64,000 nt of DNA, taken from Orthonyx spaldingii (lineage: Eukaryota; Chordata; Aves; Passeriformes; Orthonychidae). This document shows positions 1-12,836 of the stretch, piece by piece. The position numbers and the translations under genes are program-made. Numbering within the stretch: position 1 is the first letter of the stretch; each line of letters opens with the position of its first letter. Where the stretch lies: assembly GCA_013397795.1 (NCBI GenBank), contig VZTJ01000255.1:1919930-1983929 (forward strand), given 5' to 3'. The notes below the pieces were generated by a model. It was not told the DNA's origin. It worked only from the letters and a program-made list of their open reading frames with translations, and did no database searches.

Positions 1-3000
1 TGACAACAGGCCAGCAAAGAGAAAGGAAAGAAACATAACATGAACTTGAGAAAAAACAGTGTGAAGAGTGTGAAGGAGCAGTAACAACGTTGTGGAGGGA
101 AGAAAGACACAAGAGACTTTTCCATCATAGTCCTATTTCTTGTCCCAGTTCTGCTTGCTTGTATGACAAAGTATTGCTTTGTAATGATTGTTGCTTACTT
201 CTAATTGAAATCTATAATCCCATTACAAATGCATCCGGACACATTTAATCAAACCATATCCTGTTGAGCAAATTGAGATCCAGGTTCGTAACTCATTTCT
301 AAACAAATTACACACAGTGTTGAGAGTCCAGGCATGGAATTAGGCATCTTGTAGCAAATACTGCCAGGTCCTTCAGGTTAGCTGAGAAACTGGGTTGCTG
401 CTATTTGCAATTTCTAAAGCATAGCAGGATTGCTCATTTTCCAGGCTGCCTTGGATTTCCAGTTAGGTTGCCTCATGGGGATATTTTGTCTTTCACAATA
501 TTCTACTGATGGAGAGAAAGAGAAGCTTAAATATGCTTTCTTTATGACTTTTTGAGAACTGGCAGGCTTTTTCATCAAAATTGAAGGCAAGGTTGCTCAA
601 CTAGAACATCTCATTCTGCTGACCATTATTTTTCAGACCTGGAAATTGAACTGGAAATAAATATCTTTTTAAAGTATTGTGATAAATGTACAGAATAGCA
701 GCTCCAATTTGCTTTTCCATGCTAAGTTCCACTGTTCTACCTTTCAGTGTGAGATCTGATTTTGACCATTACAGAAGGAAGACACTTATAACATTCAAGT
801 TTAAGATTGCCTTCTGCTTGCTTGACTACTCTTTCACCTTTTCCTGCCACATACTCCCCCAGAAACCAGCACCTCCACCTCCACACAAATTGAATATTCC
901 TGCCTGAAAGTTACTCTGTAATCCTTGTGTTCACAGTGTCATAATGCAAGGCTCTAGGTGGCAGCATCTGTGAGTGAATATTAGATGTTTTTGCTAAACT
1001 GCTGATTTCAAGCATGTCTCAGTTGATAACCATTGTAGAATAGTCTTCCTTAAAGCACTTATTTTTTTGTCTTCCTGCTCTTTATTTTTTATCGTATAAA
1101 ACCTAGTAATGTACTTAATGTGCAGGTATTGAAAGAATTCATATCAGCATGTTAACAGAGCTTCCATGATAGTTCAGTTCTTTACTGTAGCTTGAGGCAC
1201 AGATGGAGAGCAGCACGGGGTGCTGAGCCATTACAGTCTGAAACAGAAAAGACAATGTTTGGATAGAAAATATGCATTTTTGCTGCTGTCATAGAAGGTA
1301 AGGTGTGCCTCTGTGTCTTGGCTCTTCATCAGCTGCTTATGCTGTAACAGATGATGCCTTATTCAGGGTTATAAAAGCCCAGGCTGGAGGCATAGCTATT
1401 TAAGTATTTCTCACTACAAAAAAATAATACTGAAGCTGGGAACAACAATGTGCAGAGCGACAGCATTCATTCCAACAGAAGCATAGGGATGGTGGATATT
1501 ATTGTAGTCTAATGATGATCTGAGATACACAAAGCAACAAGCAAAACCAAGCTGGGATCAGAGCTGAGCACAAACATGCCTACAGCATAAATCAGGCAAG
1601 GAGCTTAACTGCATCTCCTGGACCAATGGGCATGGATGGAGGTCAAAGCAATTAAAACTTATTGATGTGCTGAGGACCATGACAATTAACTATCTAACTC
1701 AGACTGTTAGACTAGTAAAACTTTAAATGGAATAAAAATATGTTCTTAGCTTCATTTATATGTTATGTTCCCTTTTGCCTGTAACAGGAGTTTAAAAGCA
1801 TCTCTTTTAATCCAGCAGCTACAGCTCTAATTTTAGTCCCATTGCCGTAGGGCAAGTAGATGGACAAGCCTGTGCCCTGATATAGGATGAGCTTGACCAC
1901 TCTCACTACTTGGGCAAATCTCTCTTCAGCTGTTTCCAGTGATACTTTGTAGTGATTAAATCATTTCTTTAGAACATTTCTACAGATACTGCCTTAGGCC
2001 TGAACAATTGGATCCCTGAGTGCAATGAGCACAGTCCCAAAATAGTTTTATTTTGTAGTGATCTGGTGTTACAATATAGCACAGCACCACTGTTACTCAG
2101 GGAAAATAAAAAACAAAGATGAGTAGCTAGGTCACCACTCCTAGTCCTTACCTATGTGTGTAAACACACATACAGACACATAATTAAAACAAAGGATTAA
2201 ATTTACATTATATATGTTCCAGAGTGGGCACTGAGAAGGGGGTGAGCTTGATATGTAAGCAAAATCAATTAACTTTGTTTGCCCTCAGCTAACACTCCTG
2301 CTCACCTATGTCTACATCTGTGTAAACAGAAAGTTACTCTCTATAACCTGCAAAAGATGAAATATAGCGGCTGCTGAAATTCATATTTATCCTTAAAAAT
2401 GTCATTTGTCTCAGGAGGTATCTATACTTCTCATTAATACCAAGTAGACAAGAACTTGAAAAAAATGGTGCAGATATTTTTTTCCAGCTGTTAGCATATG
2501 TTTAGACTTTTCATTGTGATATTCTTGCTTCTATGATTAGCACATAGCTGGATATGCATGCATTTACAGACTAGAATCCACAGAATTCCTGTGCAGTCAG
2601 AACAACAGAATACACCACTGATACTGAAATGATTTTTGCTTTTATATTTCCTTTATATATATTCATAGCTCTGTAGACTATTGTTCTATAGGTCTATAGT
2701 TATATAGTTCCTAGCTGACTCCAGTATTTTTCCTCCTCTGATAGGGAAAAAGACAAAATACATTCTCCAGAGGCTCCAAGCCCTGGGGGTCCACGACTAA
2801 ATTCTCTGGGAAGCAAGGATGAGCTACTCTCTCCAGACACTTTCTCATAAACAAAGTACAGCTAGTACCAAGAGGGGGGGCTCCAGAAAAGCATTTAACA
2901 AGAAGGGAGAATTCCCTCATCTCCTGTGTTTCTAATTGTGAATTCTTGCTAATTCGCTAAACTTATAAAACTCTATTCACCCTGTGTGGTGTCGGCATTT

Positions 3001-6000
3001 TTCCATATCTACCCCTGGAGGCCTCTATTAAAGACCAGATTTTATATCACCTCCTATACTAATATTGTCTTGAAAGTGTGTTGTTTTATTTCTAGGTCTT
3101 TAAGGCATCACCACATATCTACATTTGCCTCAGCCTTATGCTCTAGACAACAAGAAAACAATCAGAAGAACTTTTCAATATCATCTAGCTGAATGTTGCT
3201 CTGTCATGTTTTCTTGTTCTGTAATAATTTCTTTGTAATAAATTAGTATATGACCAGTGGTACTGCGCAGTTCTATAGGATTTATTTTATACATGGATAT
3301 ATATAGATACATGGGTATATATATGGAGCAGTGCACATATATAATGCTTTCCTTTGAATATATACAGTATTGAATATAAGGAGGTTAAGAATTTTGTATA
3401 TACATATATTTAAATAATAATGAAAATAGATTAAATGGGAGACTCAAGCAAACAGCACCATACAGAACAACAGTAATTTCATAGACAAGCTCCTATACTT
3501 TACTCAAAAGATGGCTCTGAGGTTCTAAAGATTGTAATGCAGAATGTGAAAGAGGATTTTGAGTAATGCCTGATGCAGAAGGCAAAACAGTGGTCCGAAT
3601 TCTGACTTGATTAATGGATGCTATGCTCATAAAGCAGAAGCAACATAAGTATAAACTGGGTCAGCTTTGTGGAAAGTAGTCTAAAGAAGCAAACCAAATG
3701 TGAGCTGTCACTGCAATACTGTTAGGATTATTCCCATCAGCATTGCTGCCATAACCATTCTTATTTATGTCAGACCCTTTCAGAGATGCTCCTTGTTTCA
3801 CTTACACTGATTTGCTCATACCTAGACAAGAAGGTGAGGTGTGTCTCAATCAGGTCCCAGTATGGATGTACTAATCTTTATGGTCATATTTGGATGCTGA
3901 TCTCTCTTGCTCTTAGTGAACTAAACTGAAAACCAGAACCTGAGTTTCCTCAAGTTATGAAAATTAAATTCTGGTTCTTACTGCAGAGAGCCTAAGGCAT
4001 AAGCATCTCCCTGAGAAAGAAGGGGTTTATTACAAAAATCTCCTAAACAGGCATGTTCGGGCTAGCATTGTTCAGTCATCCGCAATTTGTTTATGGAAGA
4101 TTATCCATGCAGCCAGAAGCAACAGAAAAGTTATATTTATGTTCTCTCAAATATAAGCTATGTCGTGTGTGTACTAGATTTACAGTCACAAAGCTGTTGG
4201 TTTGATGCTTTGCTTTAGCATATAGCAAACATGAACACATAGATACTGTGATGCTGAGCGTAAGTGAAATGATACAATTAAATAATTATGTAGAATAATT
4301 ATATAGAATTTGTTTATTTCCTTGAAAGTCACAGAAAGCAAATTCAGTTCCTTCTAACCATTACTCATGGTTCTAAGGCGTTTTAGTTGTTACAGATATT
4401 GACAGAAAATTCTGGTGCAGACTTGTGTGTGAACATGCATGTAATGCAACAGATACTCCAGAAAACAGTATCATACAAAACAAGAACTTGTAGGTTTTTC
4501 ATTGTCAAAATAATGCTAACAAGATTAAAGTATTTGTTGCTGTATACAAAAGACCTTGTAGGTTTCTGCTCCATGATTTTTGAACCTAGCCTGAGTGAAT
4601 ACTTCCCTGCAAGTCTGTGGTTAGGAGAAGGAATCCTTATTTGTGGTACCATGCAAAGCACATGAATTCACCATTATTCTTGGTTATTTAAGGTGAGTAA
4701 AAAGGGAAACATCTTACATATTCAAACAAATTTATATGTTTCTCTCCACAAAAGCCCAATGCAAGGGGAACCTCAGAAAAAAAGCATGCCAGCCCAGTCA
4801 CAACAAAAATTTCCTCAATGGGAGAACTTCAGGTTTTTTGTCTATCCATCACCAGCCTCCTACCAGTGCAGTTCTGAAATTTCTTTCTTGCAGCTCTAGC
4901 CTTAGGCAATAACTGTAGCTTGATCTAGGACAGGGCTAATACTCCAACAAAAAATAATCAGTATTCCTAAAAAAAATAATTTACGTGTAAGTCTTTACTT
5001 AACTCTAAAAGATATCTCCAAAGTATCATTTGATTATTTCTCTTTCTCACAACAGTAACCAAAGCCCTAACACCAAATCCTATATGTCATGTGAGTCACA
5101 GAAGACCACATGGACTTTGTCTGTACTGAAAACTGGCCAAAAGAATACATATTTGGAACTCACAATTCCCTCTGGCAGCCCCTTTCCATGCTTAGTCTCC
5201 CTGAAGTTCTGGGCTAATTCTTCTCCTCAACAAACCTAACAATAAGAGAGTGCCCTAAGCTTAGCCTAGACATAGGAGAGGAATTTCTCCATTCAGATAA
5301 ACAATTAGATAAATATGATGCAATTCTCCAGTTGTAGCATCAGCTCTTACTTAACAATGGAGGATACATTGCAGCCTCACTATAACTTCATTTCAGATTT
5401 CTCTTTGTCTCTAAATCTCCTCTGGCTCTAACATAAATTCTTGACTGATGCATAAGCCAAAGACAGTGTTCCATGCAAAGATTCAATGTTCTTCCAAGGA
5501 GAATATTAGAGTCTGCCCATGGGTTTCTTTGTCAGCTGCTGTCCAGATGGGATCAACTTAGCTGTGGACATTCAGTCAAAAATAACCTTAACCCAAACCC
5601 TGAAATGAGCCTCAGAAAAAAAAAAAAGCCAGTGAAGATGAAAAATTCCTAAGGAAACAATTATTTTTGCACCACTCACTTCCTTTTACAACTCTAATGA
5701 TTGAGAGAAAAAGCCTAGAGCTACAGTTTGAGGGGTGCAGAAGAAGGGCTGTCTGATAAAAAAACCCTGTAGGCTTGATTTCCCCCTGGAGTAAATCCTT
5801 TTCTGGGTGAAATGAAGAAGGAAAGTGCCTAGACTTATTTTGTGTTTGGGATTATATTTAGGAATAAAATTGCAGCAAACTGTGGAATAACTGTGTTTAG
5901 GACACTGAAAAATATTCTAAGAAATAGAACAGCTGAGACTTGAATTTTCCTCTCAGGAATCTGGAGCCTCTGATAGAAGTGGGAACTGGGGCTGGAGCAG

Positions 6001-6111
6001 TCACCTTATCACTTGGGATTCTTAGGAGTCAAGAAAAAATAACCACAGAAATCCAGCTGAAGGAGAGCTTCAAAGAGGCTACCACAAGAAAGATATAAGC
6101 TGCAGAAAGAA
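1..6111. other. Unassigned AT-rich DNA
   Basis: No exon, RNA gene or recognisable transposon seen on either strand. Open frames here are short, lack family motifs and overlap each other on opposite strands. Around 3290-3420 the sequence becomes rich in alternating TA steps. Near 5590 there is a CCTTAACCC motif followed by a TGAGCCTCAG stretch; this resembles the tandem array that starts at 6112 and could be an outlying, decayed unit. Confidence 0.55.
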
Positions 6112-6715
6112 ACCTACAGCTTTCTGGGCGGCCTCTTTGCAAGGTCACCCCACTTCCAGCTGTAGGTCTCTCTTTCCTGACCCTAACTCTCTTCCTTAGC
6201 TGAGCCTTTTGCTTGGCTGAACCCTAGCTCAATGCCCAGTAGGGATGAGCATGTCTGGAGGGAACAATTCTTTTGACAGCCTTGTTTTTCAGCCCCTTTG
6301 CAGCCTGTCTAAGCACTGCTGTAGATTTTGTCCCTTTCCTAACAACTACCCTAACCCAAAATATTGGTCCTGGCCTTAGCTGAGCCTTTGTTCAAGACCC
6401 AGTGTCCTGGCCCAGACAGACGAGTTCTCAGGGCACAATTATTTTTACAGCTTTGCCCTCACTTTTTCAGGCTGTTTACAGCCCCAGTCCAATGGGAGGT
6501 CTAGATTTTCTCTTTCCCCTAATTCTAAGGGAACCATAATCCAAATCCAAGGCATATCCATATTTCCAGACAACACCAAGCTGAGAAAATTTCAGGGAAT
6601 TTAATAATTGTTCCACAATCCTATCCCTACCCTCCACCATCTTTGTTTTAGCTTTGCCTTTGTAGCCCTGTTGCAACCAGAGCTTTATGCTTTTTCGTAG
6701 ACCTAACCCCTACCC
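6112..6715. repeat. Degenerate tandem array, ~160-180 bp units
   Basis: Two units align clearly at an offset of exactly 180 bp. The shared block CCTTAGCTGAGCCTTT occurs at 6194 and 6374, and TAGATTTT at 6322 and 6502. Between them, GCCCAG, an ACAATT(T)-rich stretch and ACAGC(C/T)TTG recur in the same order. Half a unit precedes them (6112-6180), sharing CTTTGCA, GCTGTAG and CTTTCCTGA/CTAAC at a shorter spacing of about 159 bp. A weaker third full unit (about 6531-6715) shares TTAGCTTTGCC, AGCCCTG and CCTAACCCC. Each unit boundary carries a CCCTAA-type motif, but this is not a tandem telomeric repeat. Fainter echoes such as TTCAGCCCCTTG near 7160 suggest that the array once extended to about 7.4 kb. 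I do not recognise the family; it may be a decayed satellite or minisatellite. Confidence 0.6.
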
Positions 6716-9664
6716 GTTGCAGGTGGTGCTATCAGCTTTCTCACAAATTAAAACCTTACCACATTCTGACCTTTGTGCCACTGTTTCCACTGCCAGACTC
6801 AACTATTTCTGTACGAGAATTGCTGCATCAGCCCATCCTTCTTGGTTTGCTGGAGTTTTTCCAGAGCTTCAAGGCTGTGTACCTTTGAGGTTTCCCTTTC
6901 TTTCCTTATTCTTATGTTCAGAGACACTGGCTCACCTCATGGGTACTAATGTTTGAGGACCGTTCTGTCCATCCAGTCTCAGCTCTTACTTTGAAATGTA
7001 GGATCTTTTTCTTGTCAATGAAACTTTGAGGGTTTTTTTGTCTTTACTTCAACCATAACCCTAAGAACAGAGGGAGTTTATAGGCAAGGAAATTCAACCT
7101 TTGTCCAGAAAAAGTTTTCTCAGTACAGAGGTCTTTTTGCAGATCACACTTTTCTTTTTCAGCCCCTTGAACCTGGAACTCTGTATGTTGTATTTTTTTT
7201 TTTTTAATGTGTACCAACTTGTTCATCTACCCCACCAGCTAGCCAGTGTGTGCACTCTGTCTCAGAGTGCAGTGTCTCTAAGCGTGGATTTTACATGTAT
7301 TCATAATTTCTTTCTTCAGCCTTGTCACAGACCATCCGACTGCATCATCTTTTGGTACTTTTTTCATTCTTTGAAGCTGTTACTTCTATTTTAAAAGTTA
7401 CTTCTGTTGCACTATGACAGTACTGTATGTTATTAATAAAACTGACTGATAAAGGAACATTTGAGGGAGAAAGATAGGTTTCTGTTTAGGTTTGGCAGGT
7501 TTGCCCTTCGGGCAAAACTGTCTTTAAATTCCACAATGGGCTGCACTCTATAAGAAAAACAATCATTTACATTGGAGCTTTGGGAGCCCTTGACAGCTTC
7601 AGCCAGGTCCTTAAATCAGTCAGTTTTGAGGCCATCATGTTGCAGCGCTTGGTTATAAGGACCATCTTTGAGTTGAGTCAAGTGATACTGTTTTTGAATC
7701 TGATTAACACTACTTGCTGCATTGATATCTGGATAGAGAAGTATGCAAAATAATTTTTCTTACAATAAAAGCTAGTTCTTCTTGCTAATTTTATTATCTC
7801 TTTATGAGTAGTTTTCTATTGCCATTAATACCAACAGAAATGGCATTTTTTTCATTTAACTCTAGCCAAGTTACATGCACATCCATAGGAAAGTCAAGGC
7901 TTGTAGGGCTGCCACTGCAGAACTAAATTAAGTATCCATGCCTTCGAATCTATGATATTTTCAGTTTGACTTGAGGGGATGAGTTTTTGTTGGAGTAAAT
8001 AACCACACAATTTTTTTTTTTTTTCTGAATTGCATAGAAATAATGGCATATAACTCAGTCTTCTCTGGTTAGGCCTTTATTGATAGTACTTGAATGCTTC
8101 TTTTTTTTTGCTACATAATGAATGAGAATTTCATATTTTATTTAAATGGCTTGACTACTTTCAAGCTTGCAAGAGAATTGTGGGTTGGACTGTGGCTGTT
8201 CGCAGTGCTAGATGACATATTTGAAGAAATTTTCCTTTTAACTATTAAATAAAGTCAGTGGCAGGAAAGAAACTCTGTTAAGAATTTACTGAAGGGAGAG
8301 TATTGTTTCATTTATGTTTTATCTTCTTTTGTTCACAACTCTTAAGAGAATATAGGCAATTAGAAAGGGGAATATTTCACCTTTTCCTGCCACTCTTCCT
8401 CATCTCTTCTCTATCTCTTCAGATTCCTCTAAAATACAGTCTTCCTGTCTGAAAGTGCAGTAGTCTGCTTCCATAGTCATAAGGAAGCCAGCATTACAGC
8501 AATTGTGAAGTGACTTATTAATCAGTTGTCATTTCACCTATGCCTATGCTTGCATAACTTGTTCAGATGCCTGCATATTTTCATGCATGTTATTACCCCC
8601 AGGTGGTATAAGTTTCCTGGCAGAGGTGATAATTTTGAGCAAGTGGGTGTTTTTTTCTGAATTATGTAGATTCTTGCAAGTACTGTACACTGTCCAATTT
8701 CTCAGCTGTGATGAGACAGAGTTCATTTTTCTTTATGGTCAGGTGCAGGAAAATATGGCTAAATATTTTAATGATTAGTTGAAGAATGCTAGCTCAAGGA
8801 ATATAAGAGAACCTTGGACTTTTCTAATTGGAAACTGGGAATGTTGTGTATCTTTCCTCCATGTTACATCTTGAAATCACCTTAGCTAAGGATTCTCCAT
8901 TGAAAACAAAGTCTAACAACAGAAAACACATATATCTGTGCCCCTTTATTGTCTCAAAGATTATTTATAAGATGGATTGAGAAACAGGCAATCTGAAGCA
9001 TTCATCAAGAGAATATTTGTTGTGATATTTTCAATATTAGTTGAGATTTCATCAGAAAATAGATATAACTCAGAGAAAACTTGCTGTGTATTGAGTCCTT
9101 GTTCAGGAAAGCAAATTACAACTGTATATTTTTTCCTGTTGTAAAATGTTTCAACATTGTAATGAAAGTTCCATATCATCATAGTACAACCTTTCACTTG
9201 ATACCAAAGATTTACACGGTGAATTTCATGCAGTGCCTGGAGATGAAAATTTAGGCTGATTTTGATTAGTAGGTGTTTCACTCAGGAAAGCTTGCTTCCT
9301 TATTTAAACTTATAGGAGAATATTAATGAAATGCTTTTTACACACATTACGATTATAATTTTAGGTAAACTGACAAAAGAGGATTTAGCTTTCCCTACAC
9401 TTGATTTTGGTCCTCAGCTTTTCCCAAAGATCAGTACCACTTTATACATGTGAATTACCTATATTATTTCTCTTCTGGTAATAAAAAATTTATTAGTTAT
9501 TGAAATTGATGTAAATTCTTAACTTCTAGCACTAATTATGTTCATATAGCAATATATACTGTGCTATTCATTTCTCATGGCCTGAAATATTAATTAGATC
9601 ATATTTGTAGAATTACAGTTCACATATATGATGATTCCAATTCTTAAAAAGCTTTAGAAAACAG
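6716..9664. other. Unassigned DNA with T-runs
   Basis: No gene or clear transposon seen. T homopolymers lie at 7193-7205 and 8011-8024. The 7193 run has the 9-mer CTGTATGTT close to its left side (7181) and again at 7423, but the repeat is not directly adjacent to the run, so I do not call a retroposon. Confidence 0.5.
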
Positions 9665-10120
9665 ATCACAGAATCACAGAATATTCTGATCTGGAAAGGA
9701 CCCATTAAAATCATCAAAATCCTGCTCCTGGCCCTGCACAGCACCATCCCCAAGAGTCACACCATGTCCATGAGAGCATTGTCCAAATATTTCTTGGACT
9801 CTGCCAGGCTTTGTGCTGTGACCACTTCCCTGGGGAGACTGTTTCAGTACCCAACCACCCTCTGGGTGGAAAGCCTTTTCGTTATATCCAACCCAAACCT
9901 CATCTGGAACAAGTTCAGGCCGTTCCCTTGGGTCCTGTCACTGGTCACCATAGAAAAGAGATCAGTGTCTGCCCCTCCTTTTCCCCTCATAAGGAAGTTG
10001 TAGAATGCAGTGAGGTCTCCCTTCAGTCTCCTCTTCTCCAGGTTGAACAGACCAAGTGCCCTCAACTACTCCTCATACAGCATCTCCTCAAGGCCCTTTG
10101 CAAGCTCTGTAGCCCCAGTA
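9665..10120 (-). mobile_element. CR1 LINE fragment, 3' end (5'-truncated)
   Basis: On the minus strand this is the 3' part of a chicken-repeat-1 (CR1) non-LTR retrotransposon. Its 3' terminus is visible as two perfect tandem copies of CACAGAAT at 9667-9682 on the + strand, which are ATTCTGTG read on the element's strand; an 8-bp 3' tail repeat is characteristic of CR1, which lacks poly(A). Upstream in element orientation come the 3' UTR and the end of ORF2, matching the common avian consensus (the 'ctgtgaccacttccctgggga' and 'gtcactggtcaccat' blocks on the + strand). The 5' end fades out near 10120, as expected because CR1 copies are usually 5'-truncated. Substitutions and stops show it is old and immobile. 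Confidence 0.93.
9844..10065 (-). pseudogene. CR1 ORF2 C-terminal remnant
   Basis: A 73-codon open frame inside the CR1 fragment encodes the last part of the CR1 ORF2 protein (endonuclease plus reverse transcriptase in intact elements). The visible C-terminal hallmarks are GLFNLEKRRLKGDL near residues 5-18, a run corresponding to the ARLFS..SDRTRGNG segment (here SDRTQGN) near residues 43-49, and RVVGYW-type residues at the end. Only the region downstream of the reverse transcriptase domain is present and the frame is broken, so no active protein is expected. The overlapping + strand open frames of 79 and 146 codons are antisense shadows. Confidence 0.85.
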
Positions 10121-11573
10121 CAAGTGGTTTTGCAGCCATATCACATTGCCAACCCGTCTCATTCACTTTTAGATTTCACCTTTGGGATTCTATATCATTA
10201 ATCTTCCTTACACCTCTCCACCACACTGAGTATTTTTGTATCTGTTTTTAATTGGATTTCCCCAGGTATATTAGGTTGACCCTTCTTTTCAGAAGAAGAA
10301 ACTAATTTTTCTCCTTTTGGTTTTGGCACAGTTTTCTAATCTTTCCACATCACTTTGTGTCATATCATCTAACTTATTGCTTTTTACAGCTCCATTCAAC
10401 AGGACTGTTTCCAAATTATTGTCCTATTCTCTCTAGTTACACAGTCATCCCTGAAGAGCTGACCAGAACCATCAATAACTTATGTCCAAAGCTGATCAGT
10501 AGGCCATTACCTTGCACTCCTGTTTGGCATTTGTTGACCCACATAATAACCATTTGTGCTACCCAATTTGAATAATTCCTCAAAGCAATTTTTTTCCTGT
10601 ATTCTTTCTTCATTTTTAGTCAATGACCATAAGTGATGAGGAAATTGCTGGTACTAAAACATCTTTTGTGTCTAGAATATCAATAATATGTTTCTAGTTA
10701 TTCATGGATGATTAAAATATAAATGGGGAGGAAATATTCTGATTTACATAACAACATGCATGACTGTTGATTTTCGCATGTCTGTAAATGGTAATAGTTT
10801 TTATTTATGTATTTAAAAATATTTTTTACCAGACATTTAAGTGAGACAAAGCTTGAAATCCAAGTGATTCTTCTGCTCTTCACCTGAAACATGTACAATA
10901 TAAAGAACTTACTAGATGGAAGAAAAGTGTGGAAGATTTGTTTGATTGAATAATTAATTTTTTATCTGATTAATATTAATTGCTTATGTAATTTTAAATG
11001 GCTACATAGAAAGAGGTGAATAAAATCAAATGAGATTTGAAGTAATAAAAGGTGTCTGTCCTGTAAAGTCAAATTTTATTTCATCTGTTAGTGTACCATC
11101 CTTTTAATATCGTATTCTGCACCTTTTGAGTTACTAATTTTATCCAAAAGCCATATAGGCTGGTTTTCATCCGTAAGTGCTTCAAATCTGAAACATGTCA
11201 CTTGGATGTAGCATTCTCCAGTTTAATTCTTGCACTGGAATGAAAAACCACAACATGTCTCATTGTGCTATACAATAATATGAAAATATCAGATGCTATT
11301 AAAAATTTCTGTTTTGTTTTGGTTTTTTTTCCTTCTCATCTTCAAAGGCATGGTTTAGCTTCTGACCTGCTGCAAGGCTGTGTGATGCCTTGTTGTCATG
11401 CAGGCAGTGATTGTAGTGATGGGTTGCAATTACATTGAACTAGACTGCCCATATTCACTTTTTGTTATTATGTGCCTGTGGAGTGTTTTCATTAACTGTG
11501 CACTGGAAACATCCTGAATGACATAAGCATCTTCTGCTGTTTTATTTGTGTCTGTGTATGTATGTATGTTTAG
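10121..11573. other. Unassigned DNA
   Basis: AT-rich, with no recognisable element. The part from 10121 to 10575 has several pyrimidine-rich + strand open frames without motifs. If the segment starting at 11574 is a real exon, the end of this stretch (about 11530-11573) would be its intron, with T/G-rich sequence and a TATG microsatellite running into TTTAG. Confidence 0.45.
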
Positions 11574-11819
11574 AATGCTGGAATAGCAGATAGTCAAAAG
11601 CAAAATTCACCTCAGAGAAACAATGTACTGTCAGAAACATCAACAAAGGTTTCTACAAAATCTACAAAAACAGAGGTTTCTACAAAACCTTTTAATTACA
11701 AAGAAACCATCAAAACATCCATAGCAACCACCATCAGGGTGGCTGACCAAGTGAAAAAGTCTGCTGTGAGCTCTGTTACTATGGATATATATGAAATGCA
11801 TGCAGGAGGTTCTAGTTAA
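11574..11819 (+). CDS. Candidate terminal coding exon (unrecognised protein)
   Basis: A splice-acceptor-like T/G-rich tract ends in TTTAG at 11573. It is followed by 81 open codons in one frame and a TAA stop at 11817-11819. There is no start codon in a sensible place, so if real this is the last coding exon of a gene on the + strand. The predicted tail is hydrophilic. Residues about 21-38 are Ser/Thr/Lys-rich with a repeated V-S-T-K motif (a duplicated GTTTCTACAAAA at DNA level). Then comes a mixed-charge segment containing KETIKTSIATTIRVADQVKK, and the chain ends MDIYEMHAGGSS. I cannot name the family and see no signal peptide, membrane segment or catalytic motif. Points for: clean acceptor position, a continuous frame, and protein-like composition after residue 38. 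Points against: no recognised upstream exon, no nearby AATAAA (the first clear ones lie near 13742 and 13977), and 246 open bases can occur by chance. Confidence 0.3.
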   Translation, partial: NAGIADSQKQNSPQRNNVLSETSTKVSTKSTKTEVSTKPFNYKETIKTSIATTIRVADQVKKSAVSSVTMDIYEMHAGGSS

Positions 11820-12639
11820 GTTTAATTTCTTTTAAATTCTAGACGTTTTTTATGTGCTTGTAACCAAAGTGAAGAAATAGATCTTTGATTACTGCATCTA
11901 TCTCATTCATCAGTTGCACAAAGACAACAAAAAAACACTGAAAAAGGAGAGATGAATTCTCAATTAGGACATGTTACAGAAATATGGAAGGGAATATGAA
12001 AATAATCAAAGGCGTGTAACAGGCAGAAACAGTATGAGACCTCAGATGAAGTAAAAAATGTATAGTTGTAAGGTATTGCTGGGGGATTGAGGCACGTGTC
12101 CTGCTCAAGCAGAGTACAAGTGTACCCTTCTCACCTATGTGGTACCATACATGAGAATATTTCTTCAGTTCATATGGTGTATGGAGGAGCAAACTGGTCT
12201 GCTTTTGATGGCAGGTGGCTTATGAACACTGGAGAATCTGTCCTTTGAGAACTGAATTTACTAACAATTCCTCCTACCACCTGCTGCCTGCTGCAAATAA
12301 CCATACATATGTCTCTCAACTCTGTAGGATGTGGAGAGTCTCACGATTTCTGCAAGGTACGTCAGGCCTGGTTTTTTTTGTTATGAAGTGACTGGAAAAT
12401 AGTGGATGTATTACTGATTTATATTTTCTCATCTCTGAGTTCAATGTGTGAAACACTAATGCATTAGCAATATTTATGGATGCTATAAAGAAGATTAATT
12501 CACTTGTAATGACCACTGATGAGCTGTTTTTCCTTAATGCTTCATTTTTTAATAAGAAGATTTAAGTACCTAGCGCTTTGTACTCTGTGGAAAAAAACAC
12601 AAGGGCTTTATTCCCTTCTTACATTTTCCAGCATGGGCA
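11820..12639. other. Unassigned DNA
   Basis: No gene or repeat recognised. If the preceding candidate exon is real, this would begin its 3' UTR, but no canonical AATAAA polyadenylation signal is seen in this stretch. Confidence 0.45.
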
Positions 12640-12836
12640 TGAAAGAAGACTGATGGCATCCTGTGCTGCAGAAGGCTGAACATTGCCAACAGGTCAAGGG
12701 AGGTGATCCTTCCCTTTGCTGAACACTGGTGAGGCTGCATCTATAGTACTGTGTCCAGTTCTGGGCTTGCCCCTAGAAGAGAGATATGGGCAGGCTAGAG
12801 AGTCCAGTGATGGACTAGAAAGATGATTTGGTATGA
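12640..12836 (+). mobile_element. CR1 LINE fragment (internal ORF2 part)
   Basis: The plus strand matches the part of CR1 ORF2 that normally reads '...aagaaggccaatggcatcctg...gccagcaggtcgagggaggtgatcc...gtactgtgtccagttctggg...gagagtccag...aagatgat'. The blocks seen here include AGGTCAAGGGAGGTGATCC (about 12691), GTACTGTGTCCAGTTCTGGG (about 12747) and AGAGAGTCCAG (about 12798). Both ends fade and the 3' tail repeat is missing, so this is an isolated, diverged internal piece. No useful reading frame survives. Confidence 0.85.

Noticed and set aside
4383..4665. Two 92-codon open frames on opposite strands over almost the same interval
   Set aside because: Mutual antisense open frames arise when stop triplets are scarce in both phases. 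Neither has a motif, and the region is ordinary AT-rich DNA.
7181..7431. CTGTATGTT at 7181 and 7423 around a T13 run, a possible minus-strand retroposon
   Set aside because: The repeat is three bases away from the T-run and diverges at once after nine bases. It does not abut both ends of an insert as the 22.3 kb case does.
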